DNA from: Hyphomicrobiales bacterium | Lineage (GTDB): Bacteria > Pseudomonadota > Alphaproteobacteria > Rhizobiales > Xanthobacteraceae | DNA length: 64,000 nucleotides | Assembly: GCA_021732215.1 (NCBI GenBank) | Contig: JAKFVL010000009.1 | Span: 124,001-188,000, forward strand | Direction of reading: 5' to 3' | Part shown: piece after piece, positions 34,812 to 42,773 of the stretch | Numbering within the stretch: position 1 is the first letter of the stretch | How the letters are laid out: each line of letters opens with the position of its first letter | Program-made: the position numbers and the translations under genes | The notes under the pieces: model-generated | Told to the model about the DNA's origin: nothing | Databases searched by the model: none | What the model saw: only the letters and a program-made list of their open reading frames with translations

Positions 34812-35492
34812 ATGCTGACATTCGACAACATCGTGGTTGCAATTCAGGGCGCAACGATCCTGCGCCGCGTCACGTTCCGGATCGACGCCGGACAGACAGT
34901 CGCTCTGATCGGACGCAACGGCGCCGGAAAAACAACGGTATTGCGCACTGTCATGGGCTTGATCGGTCCGGCCGGCGGAAGACTCGGCTTCGAAGGCCGC
35001 GACATCACCGCCATGCGCGCGGATCAGCGGCCCGGACTTGGTATCGGTTACGCGCCGGAAGACCGGCGGCTGTTCTCCGCATTCACTGTCGAAGAAAATA
35101 TCAGGCTGCCGGCAGAAGTAGCACGCCGGCCAAAGGCCGAGATCGCCGACACGCTCGACCGGATCTACAGCATGATCCCGGAGCTCAAGGAAATGGCGCG
35201 GCGGCCCGCGGGCCAGGTTTCAGGCGGCCAGGGCAAGATAGTGGCGCTTGGGCGCGCCTTGATGCTGGGCACCAAGATCATCCTGCTCGACGAGCCGTTC
35301 CAGGGCCTCGCGCCGATTCTGGCGGCGCGCTATGGCGAGACATTAAAGGCGCTGAAAGCCACGCGGCCTGACATTTCCGTGTTGATCACGGAATCAAATC
35401 CCTCGCTGCTCAAGCCCTTCGCCGATCGCACGCTCATCATCGAGCGAGGCGACTTGAGTGAAATTATGAACGACGAACCGCTGGTTGCGTGA
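34812..35492 (+). CDS. livF: Branched-chain amino acid-type ABC transporter ATPase (LivF-like)
   Basis: A 226-residue ATP-binding subunit: Walker A GRNGAGKTTVLRTVMGL, the segment GIGYAPEDRRLFSAFTVEENI (Q-loop position YAPEDR), signature VSGGQGKIVALGRAL and Walker B IILLDEPFQGLAP. The H-loop His expected after the D-loop is replaced in LITESNPS, a known LivF peculiarity. Last component of the importer and closely followed by an SDR gene whose ribosome binding site lies just beyond the stop, so the SDR belongs to the same operon. Confidence 0.9.
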   Translation: MLTFDNIVVAIQGATILRRVTFRIDAGQTVALIGRNGAGKTTVLRTVMGLIGPAGGRLGFEGRDITAMRADQRPGLGIGYAPEDRRLFSAFTVEENIRLPAEVARRPKAEIADTLDRIYSMIPELKEMARRPAGQVSGGQGKIVALGRALMLGTKIILLDEPFQGLAPILAARYGETLKALKATRPDISVLITESNPSLLKPFADRTLIIERGDLSEIMNDEPLVA

Positions 35493-35509
35493 ACGCGGAG
35501 GAAATATCG

Positions 35510-36256
35510 ATGCGCCTGGAGGACAAAGTTGCCTTGGTGACCGGCGCCGGGTCCGGCTTTGGCGCGGAGATTGCGCGCATGTTTGCGAGCGAAGGCGCGC
35601 ACGTCGCCTTGATCGATCTCAACGAGGAGAGTGCGCGCTGCATCAGCGCCGAAATCGGCAGCACCGCACTCCCGATCCGCTGCGACGTATCGTTGTCAGC
35701 CGATGTCCGCAACGCGGTGGAGACGACGCGCGCGCGCTTCGGCAGAATCGATATCGTCGTCAACAATGCCGGCACCACGCATCGGAACAAGCCGATGCTG
35801 GAGGTCACCGAAGCGGAATTCGATCGCGTGTTCGCTGTCAATGTGAAGTCGCTGTTCCACATGGCGCACGCCGCAGTGCCTATCATGCGCGCGCAGGGAG
35901 GCGGATCGATTCTAAACGTCGGCTCGACGGCCGGGCTACGGCCCCGCCCTGGCCTGACGTGGTACAATGGCTCAAAAGGAGCAGCTAACCTCCTGACCAA
36001 GTCGATGGCGGTGGAACTCGCGCCGGACAAGATCAGGGTGAACGGGCTCGCACCGGTCGCCGGCGATACTCCGCTGCTGCCGAGTTTTCTCGGCTCCGAC
36101 ACGCCCGAGGTGCGCACCAAATTCCTGGCGTCGATCCCGCTGGGCCGTTTTGCAAAACCATCGGATGTCGCCGCGTCCGCCCTCTTCCTGTCGTCCGACG
36201 AGGCGGAATTCCTGACCGGCGTCGTTCTGGAAGTCGATGGCGGCCGGACGATCTAG
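35510..36256 (+). CDS. Short-chain dehydrogenase/reductase (FabG-like)
   Basis: A 248-residue classical SDR with an intact active site: TGAGSGFG cofactor loop, NNAG, catalytic Ser in NVGSTAG and YNGSK (YxxxK). C-terminal FLTGVVLEVDGG is typical. Asp at the end of the second beta strand (ALIDLNEES) predicts NAD(H) preference. The ATG at 35510 follows GGAGGAA; a GTG at 35489 in the same frame is less likely. It sits directly after livF and so probably oxidises or reduces an intermediate of the imported compound. Confidence 0.88.
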   Translation: MRLEDKVALVTGAGSGFGAEIARMFASEGAHVALIDLNEESARCISAEIGSTALPIRCDVSLSADVRNAVETTRARFGRIDIVVNNAGTTHRNKPMLEVTEAEFDRVFAVNVKSLFHMAHAAVPIMRAQGGGSILNVGSTAGLRPRPGLTWYNGSKGAANLLTKSMAVELAPDKIRVNGLAPVAGDTPLLPSFLGSDTPEVRTKFLASIPLGRFAKPSDVAASALFLSSDEAEFLTGVVLEVDGGRTI

Positions 36257-36483
36257 CCGGGTCCCGTGACCAATCACCTGCAGATTCTTAACCGCAGATC
36301 AGTGTGGAAACCGGCGCCAGAATAATCGGATCGGATGCGACGAGCAGGCGTGATATCTCAAGATATCTCGCAATGACACCGATCGCCGCCAACGAACCCA
36401 ACCCGGCCACGAGACGTGCGTCGGTATATGAATGCCGTGATCACGTCGCCTTCTTTAGGGCGTTGCCTAGCCAACAGCCGCCA
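36257..36483. other. Gap with a perfect dyad
   Basis: No gene is supported here. GATATCT-CA-AGATATC at 36352-36367 is a perfect inverted repeat with 7-base arms. It could be an operator, but it lies some 450 bases before the dioxygenase start and next to a decayed gene, so it may be incidental. Confidence 0.35.
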
Positions 36484-36730
36484 TCACGATCCCGGCTGGA
36501 ACCGCATCGACTTGACGACACGGTCACGGACTTTCCCGGCGATATCCATTTTGACGGCCCAGTCGCCGTGCATTTCCAGTTCGATGCGCAAGCGATAAAT
36601 CCCGGGCTCGGATCCAGGCACCGCCTTGACCGGCTTGACGTTGTGCGCCATCGGCATCGAGGGCATATCGGCGCCTCACCGCTCTTCGTATTGTCAAGCT
36701 GCCGGCCCGTCAGGCAGTCTGAGCAAGGCG
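36484..36730 (-). pseudogene. FixH/YtkA-like domain remnant
   Basis: On the minus strand one frame reads LLRLPDGPAA, a stop, QYEER, a stop, then GADMPSMPMAHNVKPV and PGIYRLRIELEMHGDW. This matches the pattern of FixH/YtkA-like beta-sandwich proteins (DG.P, MPxM, Y.a.l.M.G.W) found in copper-handling and efflux loci. Two in-frame stops (the clearest at 36676-36678 and 36694-36696) and the missing N-terminus mark it as decayed. The family call is by eye and tentative. Confidence 0.5.
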
Positions 36731-36813
36731 CAACGCACTGCGGTCCTTCCCGCGGCTGTTCGCCGCACTGCAAAAACAGATCCGGGCCGAAAAGTAAAAG
36801 CAGAGGCTAGACA

Positions 36814-37677
36814 ATGCGTGACATCAACGAAGCGAATATCACCGATGCTGTCATTCAACGCCTGGCTGATACTCCCGACCCACGTCTGAAGCAGATCGTG
36901 ACAGGACTGGTTCGGCACCTTCACGACTATGTGCGCGATGTCGAGCCGAGCTTTGAAGAGTGGCAATTGGCCATCGATTACCTGACCCGAGTCGGACAGA
37001 CCTGCACCGACAAGCGGCAGGAGTTTATTCTGCTGTCAGATACGCTCGGGGTGTCGATGCTGGTCGATGCGATCAATCACCGCTTGCCCGAGGGCGCTAC
37101 GGAAACGACCGTGCTCGGTCCCTTCTTCGTTGCTGGATTGCCAGAATTGCCGCCGGGCACGAACATCGCCGGCAACATAAGTGGTGAGCCGCTTTTTGTC
37201 GGAGGCAAGGTGATGTCAGCCGGCACCGGACATCCGCTCGCCGGCGCTGTCATAGACGCCTGGCAATCCGACGACGACGGTTACTACGACGTGCAGCGTC
37301 CCGAGCTGACAGAGCCGGCGCTGCGCGGCCGCTTCCGTACCGATGCCAAAGGATACTTTCATTTCTGGTCCATCACCCCGCACTCCTATCCGATTCCGGA
37401 TGATGGCCCGGTGGGAGCGATGATCAGGGCGACTAAGCGCCATCCTTACAGGCCAGCGCACGTGCACTTCATGATCAGCGCCGAAGGTCACGAAACCCTC
37501 GTCACTCATATCTTCGCCGAAGGCGATCCTTATCTCGACAGCGACGCCGTGTTCGGCGTTAAGGACTCCCTGATTCAGACCTTTGCGGCGCGTGAGCCGG
37601 GCATGGCTCCGGACGGCCGCGCTGTGACGACGGCATGGCGTACGCTCGAGCGTGATTTTGGCTTGAAGCCGACGTAA
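36814..37677 (+). CDS. Intradiol ring-cleavage dioxygenase, probable hydroxyquinol 1,2-dioxygenase
   Basis: A 287-residue non-haem Fe(III) dioxygenase. The N-terminal helical dimerisation domain (about residues 20-100) is followed by the catalytic beta-sandwich. Iron ligands are visible: Tyr in DGYYDVQ, Tyr in HSYPIP and the two His of RPAHVHFM. The motif TETTVLGPFF and the length fit hydroxyquinol 1,2-dioxygenase, which opens 1,2,4-trihydroxybenzene to maleylacetate, better than catechol or protocatechuate enzymes. No maleylacetate reductase is in the window. The upstream importer and SDR suggest one aromatic pathway, but a decayed gene lies between. Confidence 0.85.
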   Translation: MRDINEANITDAVIQRLADTPDPRLKQIVTGLVRHLHDYVRDVEPSFEEWQLAIDYLTRVGQTCTDKRQEFILLSDTLGVSMLVDAINHRLPEGATETTVLGPFFVAGLPELPPGTNIAGNISGEPLFVGGKVMSAGTGHPLAGAVIDAWQSDDDGYYDVQRPELTEPALRGRFRTDAKGYFHFWSITPHSYPIPDDGPVGAMIRATKRHPYRPAHVHFMISAEGHETLVTHIFAEGDPYLDSDAVFGVKDSLIQTFAAREPGMAPDGRAVTTAWRTLERDFGLKPT

Positions 37678-37788
37678 CCTTGCCCTGTTATCTCCACTTC
37701 GATCTGACGGAGCGCGATCACAATCTGCTCTACGCTGAGTCTTTTCTCGGCAAACCCCAAGCTCAGTGAGAGGCGGAAGCGGCAACCG

Positions 37789-37926
37789 TCAAAACGTACC
37801 GGGATAATGCCCGCCGTCGATCAAGATGTTTTGGCCCGAGATATATCCGGCATGGACCGAGCAGAGAAACGCGCATGTCGCGCCGAACTCACTTGGGTGG
37901 CCGAAACGCTTGCTCGGGTTCGAGAG
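37789..37926 (-). pseudogene. Truncated SDR gene, C-terminal fragment only
   Basis: The frame encodes the end of a FabG-like SDR: RFGHPSEFGATCAFLC, then GYISGQNILIDGGHYPGTF, which are the usual C-terminal motifs. Homology stops near 37926, where the overlapping isomerase/epimerase gene's 3' end takes over. The whole Rossmann and catalytic part is absent. It marks a breakpoint where the polysaccharide locus joined older sequence. Confidence 0.75.
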
Positions 37927-39112
37927 TCGCACATCCTCGCTTGTGGTTCGGGTTGGGAGCTCCCGCAGCACCAATGACTCGGTCGGCCTCGGCAACCGCA
38001 CAAAGGATATGATAGAACGACGAGGCCGGGATGAAGTTGACGATCGATCGACCCTCACGATCGAATTGATCGTACCAGCCGCCTGCAACAGGATGGCGCA
38101 AATAGTATCTATGTAGCCGCACCAGCGCGCGGCGTGCCTGATCCGCGGCTCCCGGTTCACCGGCCTCTGCCTGCGCGATCCAAGCCTTGGCGATTTCCGT
38201 TTGCGGCCAGCACCGGCGGGTATGCTTCGTAACGCGGCCCGCAGCATCTCCCTCGTCAAACAAACAGCCGGTGCCATCCTCGCGATAGCGGAGCGCCGAA
38301 CTCAGCAAAGCAGACCGTTGGCGGGATGTCGGGCATCCTGTGATGCGCTCAAAACCCTTCAAGAGCCAGACCCATTCCGCCTGATGTCCAGGCTCAACGC
38401 AGGTCGGCAGAATCCTCGACCAATCCTCTTCGAAGTATTCTCCAAGCGTCTGGGTTTGGGCGTCGTATAAATTGGCAAGGAACAAGCTGAAGAATTCGCC
38501 CGCTCGGGTTTGAAATACCACCTCATGCGTTGCATCGAACGCAGCAATCATGGCCTCGAACAGATGCATCTGTGGATTTTGCCGGCGCGGCAGCGCCAAA
38601 GGCAAACCTTCGACAAAGCCCCCATGAGGCGATCGCAAACGACTGTCGATAAACGCGAGAAGCGAATCCATCTCGGTACGGACCTGCGCATCCCGATCAA
38701 GCTGATAAACGCTGGACAGCGCTAAAAGCACGAAAGCATGATCGTAGGTGTCGCGCCGTGCGTCCATCACCGCTCCATCCGGAGCAAGCAAATGAACGTA
38801 GCCAGGTTCACCGTCGGGGCTTTTTGCTCTAGACAAAAGATAGTCCAGCGCCTTCATCGCGATCTCGCGGGCTTGCGGATACCACCCCAGTTGCGCGGCC
38901 CTGGCGTAGCAATAGATTTGGCGCGCCTGAACGCGAATGCGTCGAGGCGCTGCGACATCGGCTTTCCCCGACTGATCCAGCTTCTCGATGAAACCACCGG
39001 TCGACTGATCCCAACCTATGCCCGCCCAAAGCGGCAATGAGTGCTGAATCATTAGAGTCTTGAGCGTTTCAACGATCGTCAGTTCATCGGGATCATCGGT
39101 TGCTGCGGCCAT
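37889..39112 (-). CDS. AGE-family N-acylglucosamine 2-epimerase / mannose isomerase-like protein
   Basis: A 407-residue (alpha/alpha)6-barrel sugar isomerase/epimerase. Conserved features are RIRVQARQIYCYARA, YDHAFVLLAL, EPGHQAEWVWLL, RRCWPQTEIAKAW and the C-terminal GGWYDQFD. Members interconvert N-acetylglucosamine/N-acetylmannosamine, mannose/fructose or mannose-6-P/fructose-6-P, here presumably to feed nucleotide-sugar synthesis for the exopolysaccharide. About 20 C-terminal residues (PNPNHKRG onward) run into the truncated SDR sequence, so the native stop was probably lost at the junction. First gene of the polysaccharide locus at this end. Confidence 0.83.
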   Translation of the reverse strand: MAAATDDPDELTIVETLKTLMIQHSLPLWAGIGWDQSTGGFIEKLDQSGKADVAAPRRIRVQARQIYCYARAAQLGWYPQAREIAMKALDYLLSRAKSPDGEPGYVHLLAPDGAVMDARRDTYDHAFVLLALSSVYQLDRDAQVRTEMDSLLAFIDSRLRSPHGGFVEGLPLALPRRQNPQMHLFEAMIAAFDATHEVVFQTRAGEFFSLFLANLYDAQTQTLGEYFEEDWSRILPTCVEPGHQAEWVWLLKGFERITGCPTSRQRSALLSSALRYREDGTGCLFDEGDAAGRVTKHTRRCWPQTEIAKAWIAQAEAGEPGAADQARRALVRLHRYYLRHPVAGGWYDQFDREGRSIVNFIPASSFYHILCAVAEADRVIGAAGAPNPNHKRGCATLEPEQAFRPPK

Positions 39113-39381
39113 ATTTTTGCACTCCGTTATCAGCCACCCATGCTAGATTCGAATGCCCGCCAGAAGCCACTTATCAATTTTATCATAGCCAGCGTGGCCC
39201 CTGTCAGATCGTCTTGAAGTCTTCTCTCGGCCACCTTTTTAGACGATTTCGTTGTATTTCGACGGCTTCTCGGAGTACTTTTGTTCCATTATTCATCTGG
39301 GTTCGAACCCGAGACAGGCGCAGATCGCATTCTGATGTGAACCTCGGGAAATTGTCCCAGATCAGCTAATTGGGCCAGTGA
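39113..39381. other. Intergenic region between divergent genes
   Basis: 269 bases upstream of both the AGE-family gene (minus) and a hypothetical gene (plus). Contains the perfect 12-base palindrome GGGTTCGAACCC at 39299-39310. No open frame or clear promoter consensus was recognised. Confidence 0.4.
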
Positions 39382-39819
39382 ATGTTTCTGCCTTTTCTCA
39401 GGGCTCGGGCCAGCGAGCTTCTTCGAAAGCGGCGAGCGACCACAATTTTCGAAGCACGCTCGGCCACCCGGGATTTCGAAACGGACCGGGCGCGTATTGA
39501 ATCGATCGCACGATCAATCGACGATGCGATCGCCGCCGCCGAAACAGAATTGTCAGGTCTCAAATCAAGAGTCGATGAAGTACTCGTTCGCGCTGCCGTC
39601 GTATCGGGCAATGAAAGCGATGAGTATCTAAGCCGTGAAGCAGATGACAATGGTTATCTTGGCCGGCTGGACGTAGAACTCTCAAATGGCCAACGTCGGC
39701 TCGTCGAACTTGCGGATGGTCTCACGCATTTGAGGTTTATGAGAGTCGCGCTGATCACACGATTTCCGAATTACAAATCGCATCCAAAAAAGGCTCACTT
39801 GAACGTCGGACATTCGTAG
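39382..39819 (+). CDS. Hypothetical coiled-coil protein
   Basis: A 145-residue protein with no recognised domain. It is rich in Arg, Glu, Asp and Ala. Residues about 25-70 (FETDRARIESIARSIDDAI, then AAETELSGLKSRVDEVLVRAA) have heptad-like hydrophobic spacing and suggest a coiled coil. There is no signal peptide or membrane helix. It is convergent with the glycosidase gene, ending 6 bases before that gene's stop. Codon use looks like the neighbours. Function unknown; its position in the locus does not show a role in polysaccharide synthesis. Confidence 0.6.
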   Translation: MFLPFLRARASELLRKRRATTIFEARSATRDFETDRARIESIARSIDDAIAAAETELSGLKSRVDEVLVRAAVVSGNESDEYLSREADDNGYLGRLDVELSNGQRRLVELADGLTHLRFMRVALITRFPNYKSHPKKAHLNVGHS

Positions 39820-39825
39820 CTATCC

Positions 39826-41709
39826 TCATCGAGGCGCGGCCTTCTCAACCCGCACTTCCCTGATCAGAAAATCATTGGGAGATGCAATCCCGTCCAGCCG
39901 GAAATTCCATCCCCACCCACCGACGAAGTTTGCATCCTTTATTTTCCACTTCAGTTCATGCCAGCGGTCATCGCCTGGAACATTGAAGTAAGCTCCGTTG
40001 ATGTATCCGTTGCGCGACTCATAATTGAGACTCATGCCAGAAACCCGGTCAGGAGATATCCGCCGCACCACAGCTGTGATCTCAAGTTCATTCGTACCGA
40101 AGTGTACAAACTGCGGATCGACCAGAAAATAGACGTAATGCCCTTCGCCACCTTGCTTCGCGAAGTCGGTTCGGCGCCATGACTCGTCACCAACAATAAC
40201 CGGAAGCGTCGTTCCAGAATTGACTTGCCTCACACCCCGCTCAATATTCGCAACCTTCAGCTGAGCCTTTACGATCGAGGCCTGGGCGTAGTTCTCACGC
40301 CATGGAAAGGGCCTGTCTTTGTTGGCGCGTGCTTGCTCCACAAAATCAGACGGTAGTTCTGTTATGTATAGCGGCGTATTTGTTAAAGTCAGCGTTTGCC
40401 CTGCCGACAATGCGGCTGCGGCACCGTTCAACTGAACGACACGGACATCGCCGCCAAACGTCACGCCGATATCGCGCTTCGAAGGCGCCCAGGCTGCCAG
40501 TGTATTCTTGCCGTTTGCTTCAAAAACAAAACCATAACCGCCATTTCCGAGATTGAGCCAGCCAAGGTATGCCGGTTCGGCTCCAATGACCTCAGTCATT
40601 GCTTTCAACGCCCCGTATGACGGCCGCGGACTCATATCCGAGCGAATAAGCCCATGGTCTGAATTGTTGCCGTAGGTCGGACCTCTCGCCTCAAACCAGA
40701 ACACACGCTCAAAGCCAGACGCTATGGAGAGAATGTAGGCCTTGACCAGCAACACGGCCTGGACCAAGTCCGCCGCGGGACTTTCTCTTACGGGCGATTG
40801 AGCGCCGAGTTCCGTAATCCAGAGCGGCGTGCTGAGAGGCTGGCCATTCTTCGCCAGCATTTGTTTCAGCGAAGCGGTCATGCTGAGAAATTCGATCTCA
40901 CCATCATCCAGTAACCCATTGAGTTTCTCATAGGGATGGACGCAAATGTAATCGAAATGGCCAGCTGCACCTTCCTTGATCACGGTGTCGAGAAAGCCAA
41001 CATCGAAGTTTGCGACGCTCATTCCTATCTTGGCAGAAGGATCTATTTTCTTCGCAGCAATGGATGCTTCCCGGACAAGCTCCGCGTACATTCGAGGCGT
41101 TCCGTTTTCGGCAAAGCTGCCATTGAATTCGTTCCAGACCTCCCAATATTTGATATCATCACGATAGCGCCCGACCAGACCACTCACGTAGTCCCGCCAA
41201 AATTGAATGTTCTTGATCGGAAATCTTCGCGTTCCTCCATCGGCCGAGGCCCATGGCGCGAAATATGCGAAGCCCGCCGTCAGGCGAATTCCGTTCCTCC
41301 GGGTGTTCTCTACGAGGCGATCCGTAAGAGTCCAGTTCCAGTATCCTTCCTTGGGCTGGATCGTCTGCCATTCATAGAATCCGCGAAGCCAACGAACGCC
41401 TGCATCCTTAAGCAGTGGATTGAAAAGCGGATAGGCAGAGAACCACTCTGCACCGGAAGCAACACCCCAGGGACTTAAATCGTCTCGTCTGTCTTGAGCC
41501 GGCTTTATGTCTTGAGCAGGTTTTAATACAGTCTTGTTCAAGTCGTTGGCGCGCGTCGGTGCAGGAGTAGCGGAACTTGCGATCACGGCGATCAGAAAAA
41601 CGATCGCGACCTTAGCAATCTGACCGAGCTTGTCTTTGGACAGCTCAAACGACATCCGGCTGATCGAACGTGAAACAACAGTCCTCTCAGAACGAACTCG
41701 CGCTTTCAT
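39826..41709 (-). CDS. Exported glycoside hydrolase, GH39-like (clan GH-A)
   Basis: A protein of about 627 residues: an N-terminal basic stretch with one hydrophobic segment (VAIVFLIAVIASSATPA, signal or anchor), then a TIM barrel. The predicted acid/base Glu194 is in WEVWNEFNGS and the nucleophile Glu300 in PLWITELGAQ, the GH-A pattern also seen in GH39 enzymes such as PslG. A C-terminal beta-rich domain (residues about 480-627) may bind sugar. A short tandem repeat KPAQD-IKPAQD lies before the barrel. The start is uncertain: frames open at 41787, with ATGs at 41709 and 41655. It probably trims or frees the polysaccharide in the periplasm. Confidence 0.8.
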   Translation of the reverse strand: MKARVRSERTVVSRSISRMSFELSKDKLGQIAKVAIVFLIAVIASSATPAPTRANDLNKTVLKPAQDIKPAQDRRDDLSPWGVASGAEWFSAYPLFNPLLKDAGVRWLRGFYEWQTIQPKEGYWNWTLTDRLVENTRRNGIRLTAGFAYFAPWASADGGTRRFPIKNIQFWRDYVSGLVGRYRDDIKYWEVWNEFNGSFAENGTPRMYAELVREASIAAKKIDPSAKIGMSVANFDVGFLDTVIKEGAAGHFDYICVHPYEKLNGLLDDGEIEFLSMTASLKQMLAKNGQPLSTPLWITELGAQSPVRESPAADLVQAVLLVKAYILSIASGFERVFWFEARGPTYGNNSDHGLIRSDMSPRPSYGALKAMTEVIGAEPAYLGWLNLGNGGYGFVFEANGKNTLAAWAPSKRDIGVTFGGDVRVVQLNGAAAALSAGQTLTLTNTPLYITELPSDFVEQARANKDRPFPWRENYAQASIVKAQLKVANIERGVRQVNSGTTLPVIVGDESWRRTDFAKQGGEGHYVYFLVDPQFVHFGTNELEITAVVRRISPDRVSGMSLNYESRNGYINGAYFNVPGDDRWHELKWKIKDANFVGGWGWNFRLDGIASPNDFLIREVRVEKAAPR

Positions 41710-41861
41710 CTTGGAATCCCAACCATGACAGTGTTTGTCAAAGAGCAATTTCACAACTTTAGAAAGACAACTGCAACCGGTAAACACGATCGACAGAGCT
41801 ATGTGGGATCGATCACGGAAAGCGGATGCACATCCAACAGAATGTTCGGCCGATCCTGCCG

Positions 41862-42773
41862 CTAGCCAAGGTTAAGGATACGACCGGGCGACATGCGCCC
41901 GGCGATCATATCGATCAATGCAAGCAGATTTCCCTTGAGGCGCCCTCTTCGGTCGATCCAGGGCTCGGGCGCAAAACTCCTCAGCACGTTGGCTGCGATG
42001 TTGCGCACCATTATCCGCCAGGCAAACCTCCACGACATCGTACCTTTGCCAATCAGATAAACCGGATTCGCGACCTGCGAGTACCCAAAGCGAACTCCGG
42101 ATGTCCGTCCGCGCTTGCTGCCGAGATGCACCCCGCGGAAAAAATCCGATTGAACAATGCGGCCATGGGGCGCTAACTGACGAGAGAAGTCGATATCTTC
42201 CTGCCAGCCATAGAGTGGCAAATTTTCGTCGAACCTGATCCCATGCTTGCGGATTACGGCCATGCGGAACGCCATGTTGCAGCCGTATGTCCCATAGGTG
42301 TCGGCAATCGTCTCGTGCGCCGGGCGTGTCTGGCTCGCTTGCTCCACGATCGACAGGCCTTGCGCAACACTGAGACCGGGACCGTTCGCACCATCTTCGA
42401 TCGGGCGTCCCGTCGCGGCAACAATGTCGGGGCAATCAAGAAAAACCCTCTCGACTTGCGAAAGATAATCAGCGCACGGGAAATAATCGTCGTCGAAAAA
42501 CACGATAATGTCGCTATCCGTGAGCGCCCCCAGTATGCAATTGCGCTGCGTCGTCGAACCTGTTGGACCGGTCACTATCAGAGGCGGAATCGAGACTGCC
42601 TTCAATGTCTCGCCATCCAGATCGTCAGGCGAGGCGGGGCAGACGACGATAGCGTCAGGAGTTCGCGTCTGACAGCAGAGCAGCCGGATCGTTTCAGAAA
42701 TCACTTTCGGACGACCTGCGGTAGCGATTCCCACAGCTATCTTCAAGCGATTGCCAGAACGAGACATGGTCAT
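41862..42773 (-). CDS. Glycosyltransferase family 2
   Basis: A 303-residue GT-A glycosyltransferase. IAVGIATAGRPKVISETI begins the nucleotide-binding fold, the metal-binding DDD motif is IVFFDDDYF, and the acceptor region contains GWQEDIDFSRQL (the ED motif). No membrane helices, so it acts at the cytoplasmic face, transferring a sugar from a nucleotide donor to the growing lipid-linked unit. The ATG at 42773 overlaps the flippase stop (ATGA). About 150 bases without a gene separate it from the glycosidase downstream. Sugar specificity cannot be told. Confidence 0.88.
   Translation of the reverse strand: MTMSRSGNRLKIAVGIATAGRPKVISETIRLLCCQTRTPDAIVVCPASPDDLDGETLKAVSIPPLIVTGPTGSTTQRNCILGALTDSDIIVFFDDDYFPCADYLSQVERVFLDCPDIVAATGRPIEDGANGPGLSVAQGLSIVEQASQTRPAHETIADTYGTYGCNMAFRMAVIRKHGIRFDENLPLYGWQEDIDFSRQLAPHGRIVQSDFFRGVHLGSKRGRTSGVRFGYSQVANPVYLIGKGTMSWRFAWRIMVRNIAANVLRSFAPEPWIDRRGRLKGNLLALIDMIAGRMSPGRILNLG

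Noticed and set aside
39299-39310. GGGTTCGAACCC resembling a tRNA T-loop
   Set aside because: The flanking bases do not form a T-stem without mismatch, and there is no acceptor stem, anticodon arm or CCA end on either strand. Treated as a plain palindrome.
41498-41530. A short tandem repeat at about 41498-41530
   Set aside because: It is inside the glycosidase gene and encodes KPAQD twice in a linker; ordinary protein repeat rather than a mobile or CRISPR-like array.
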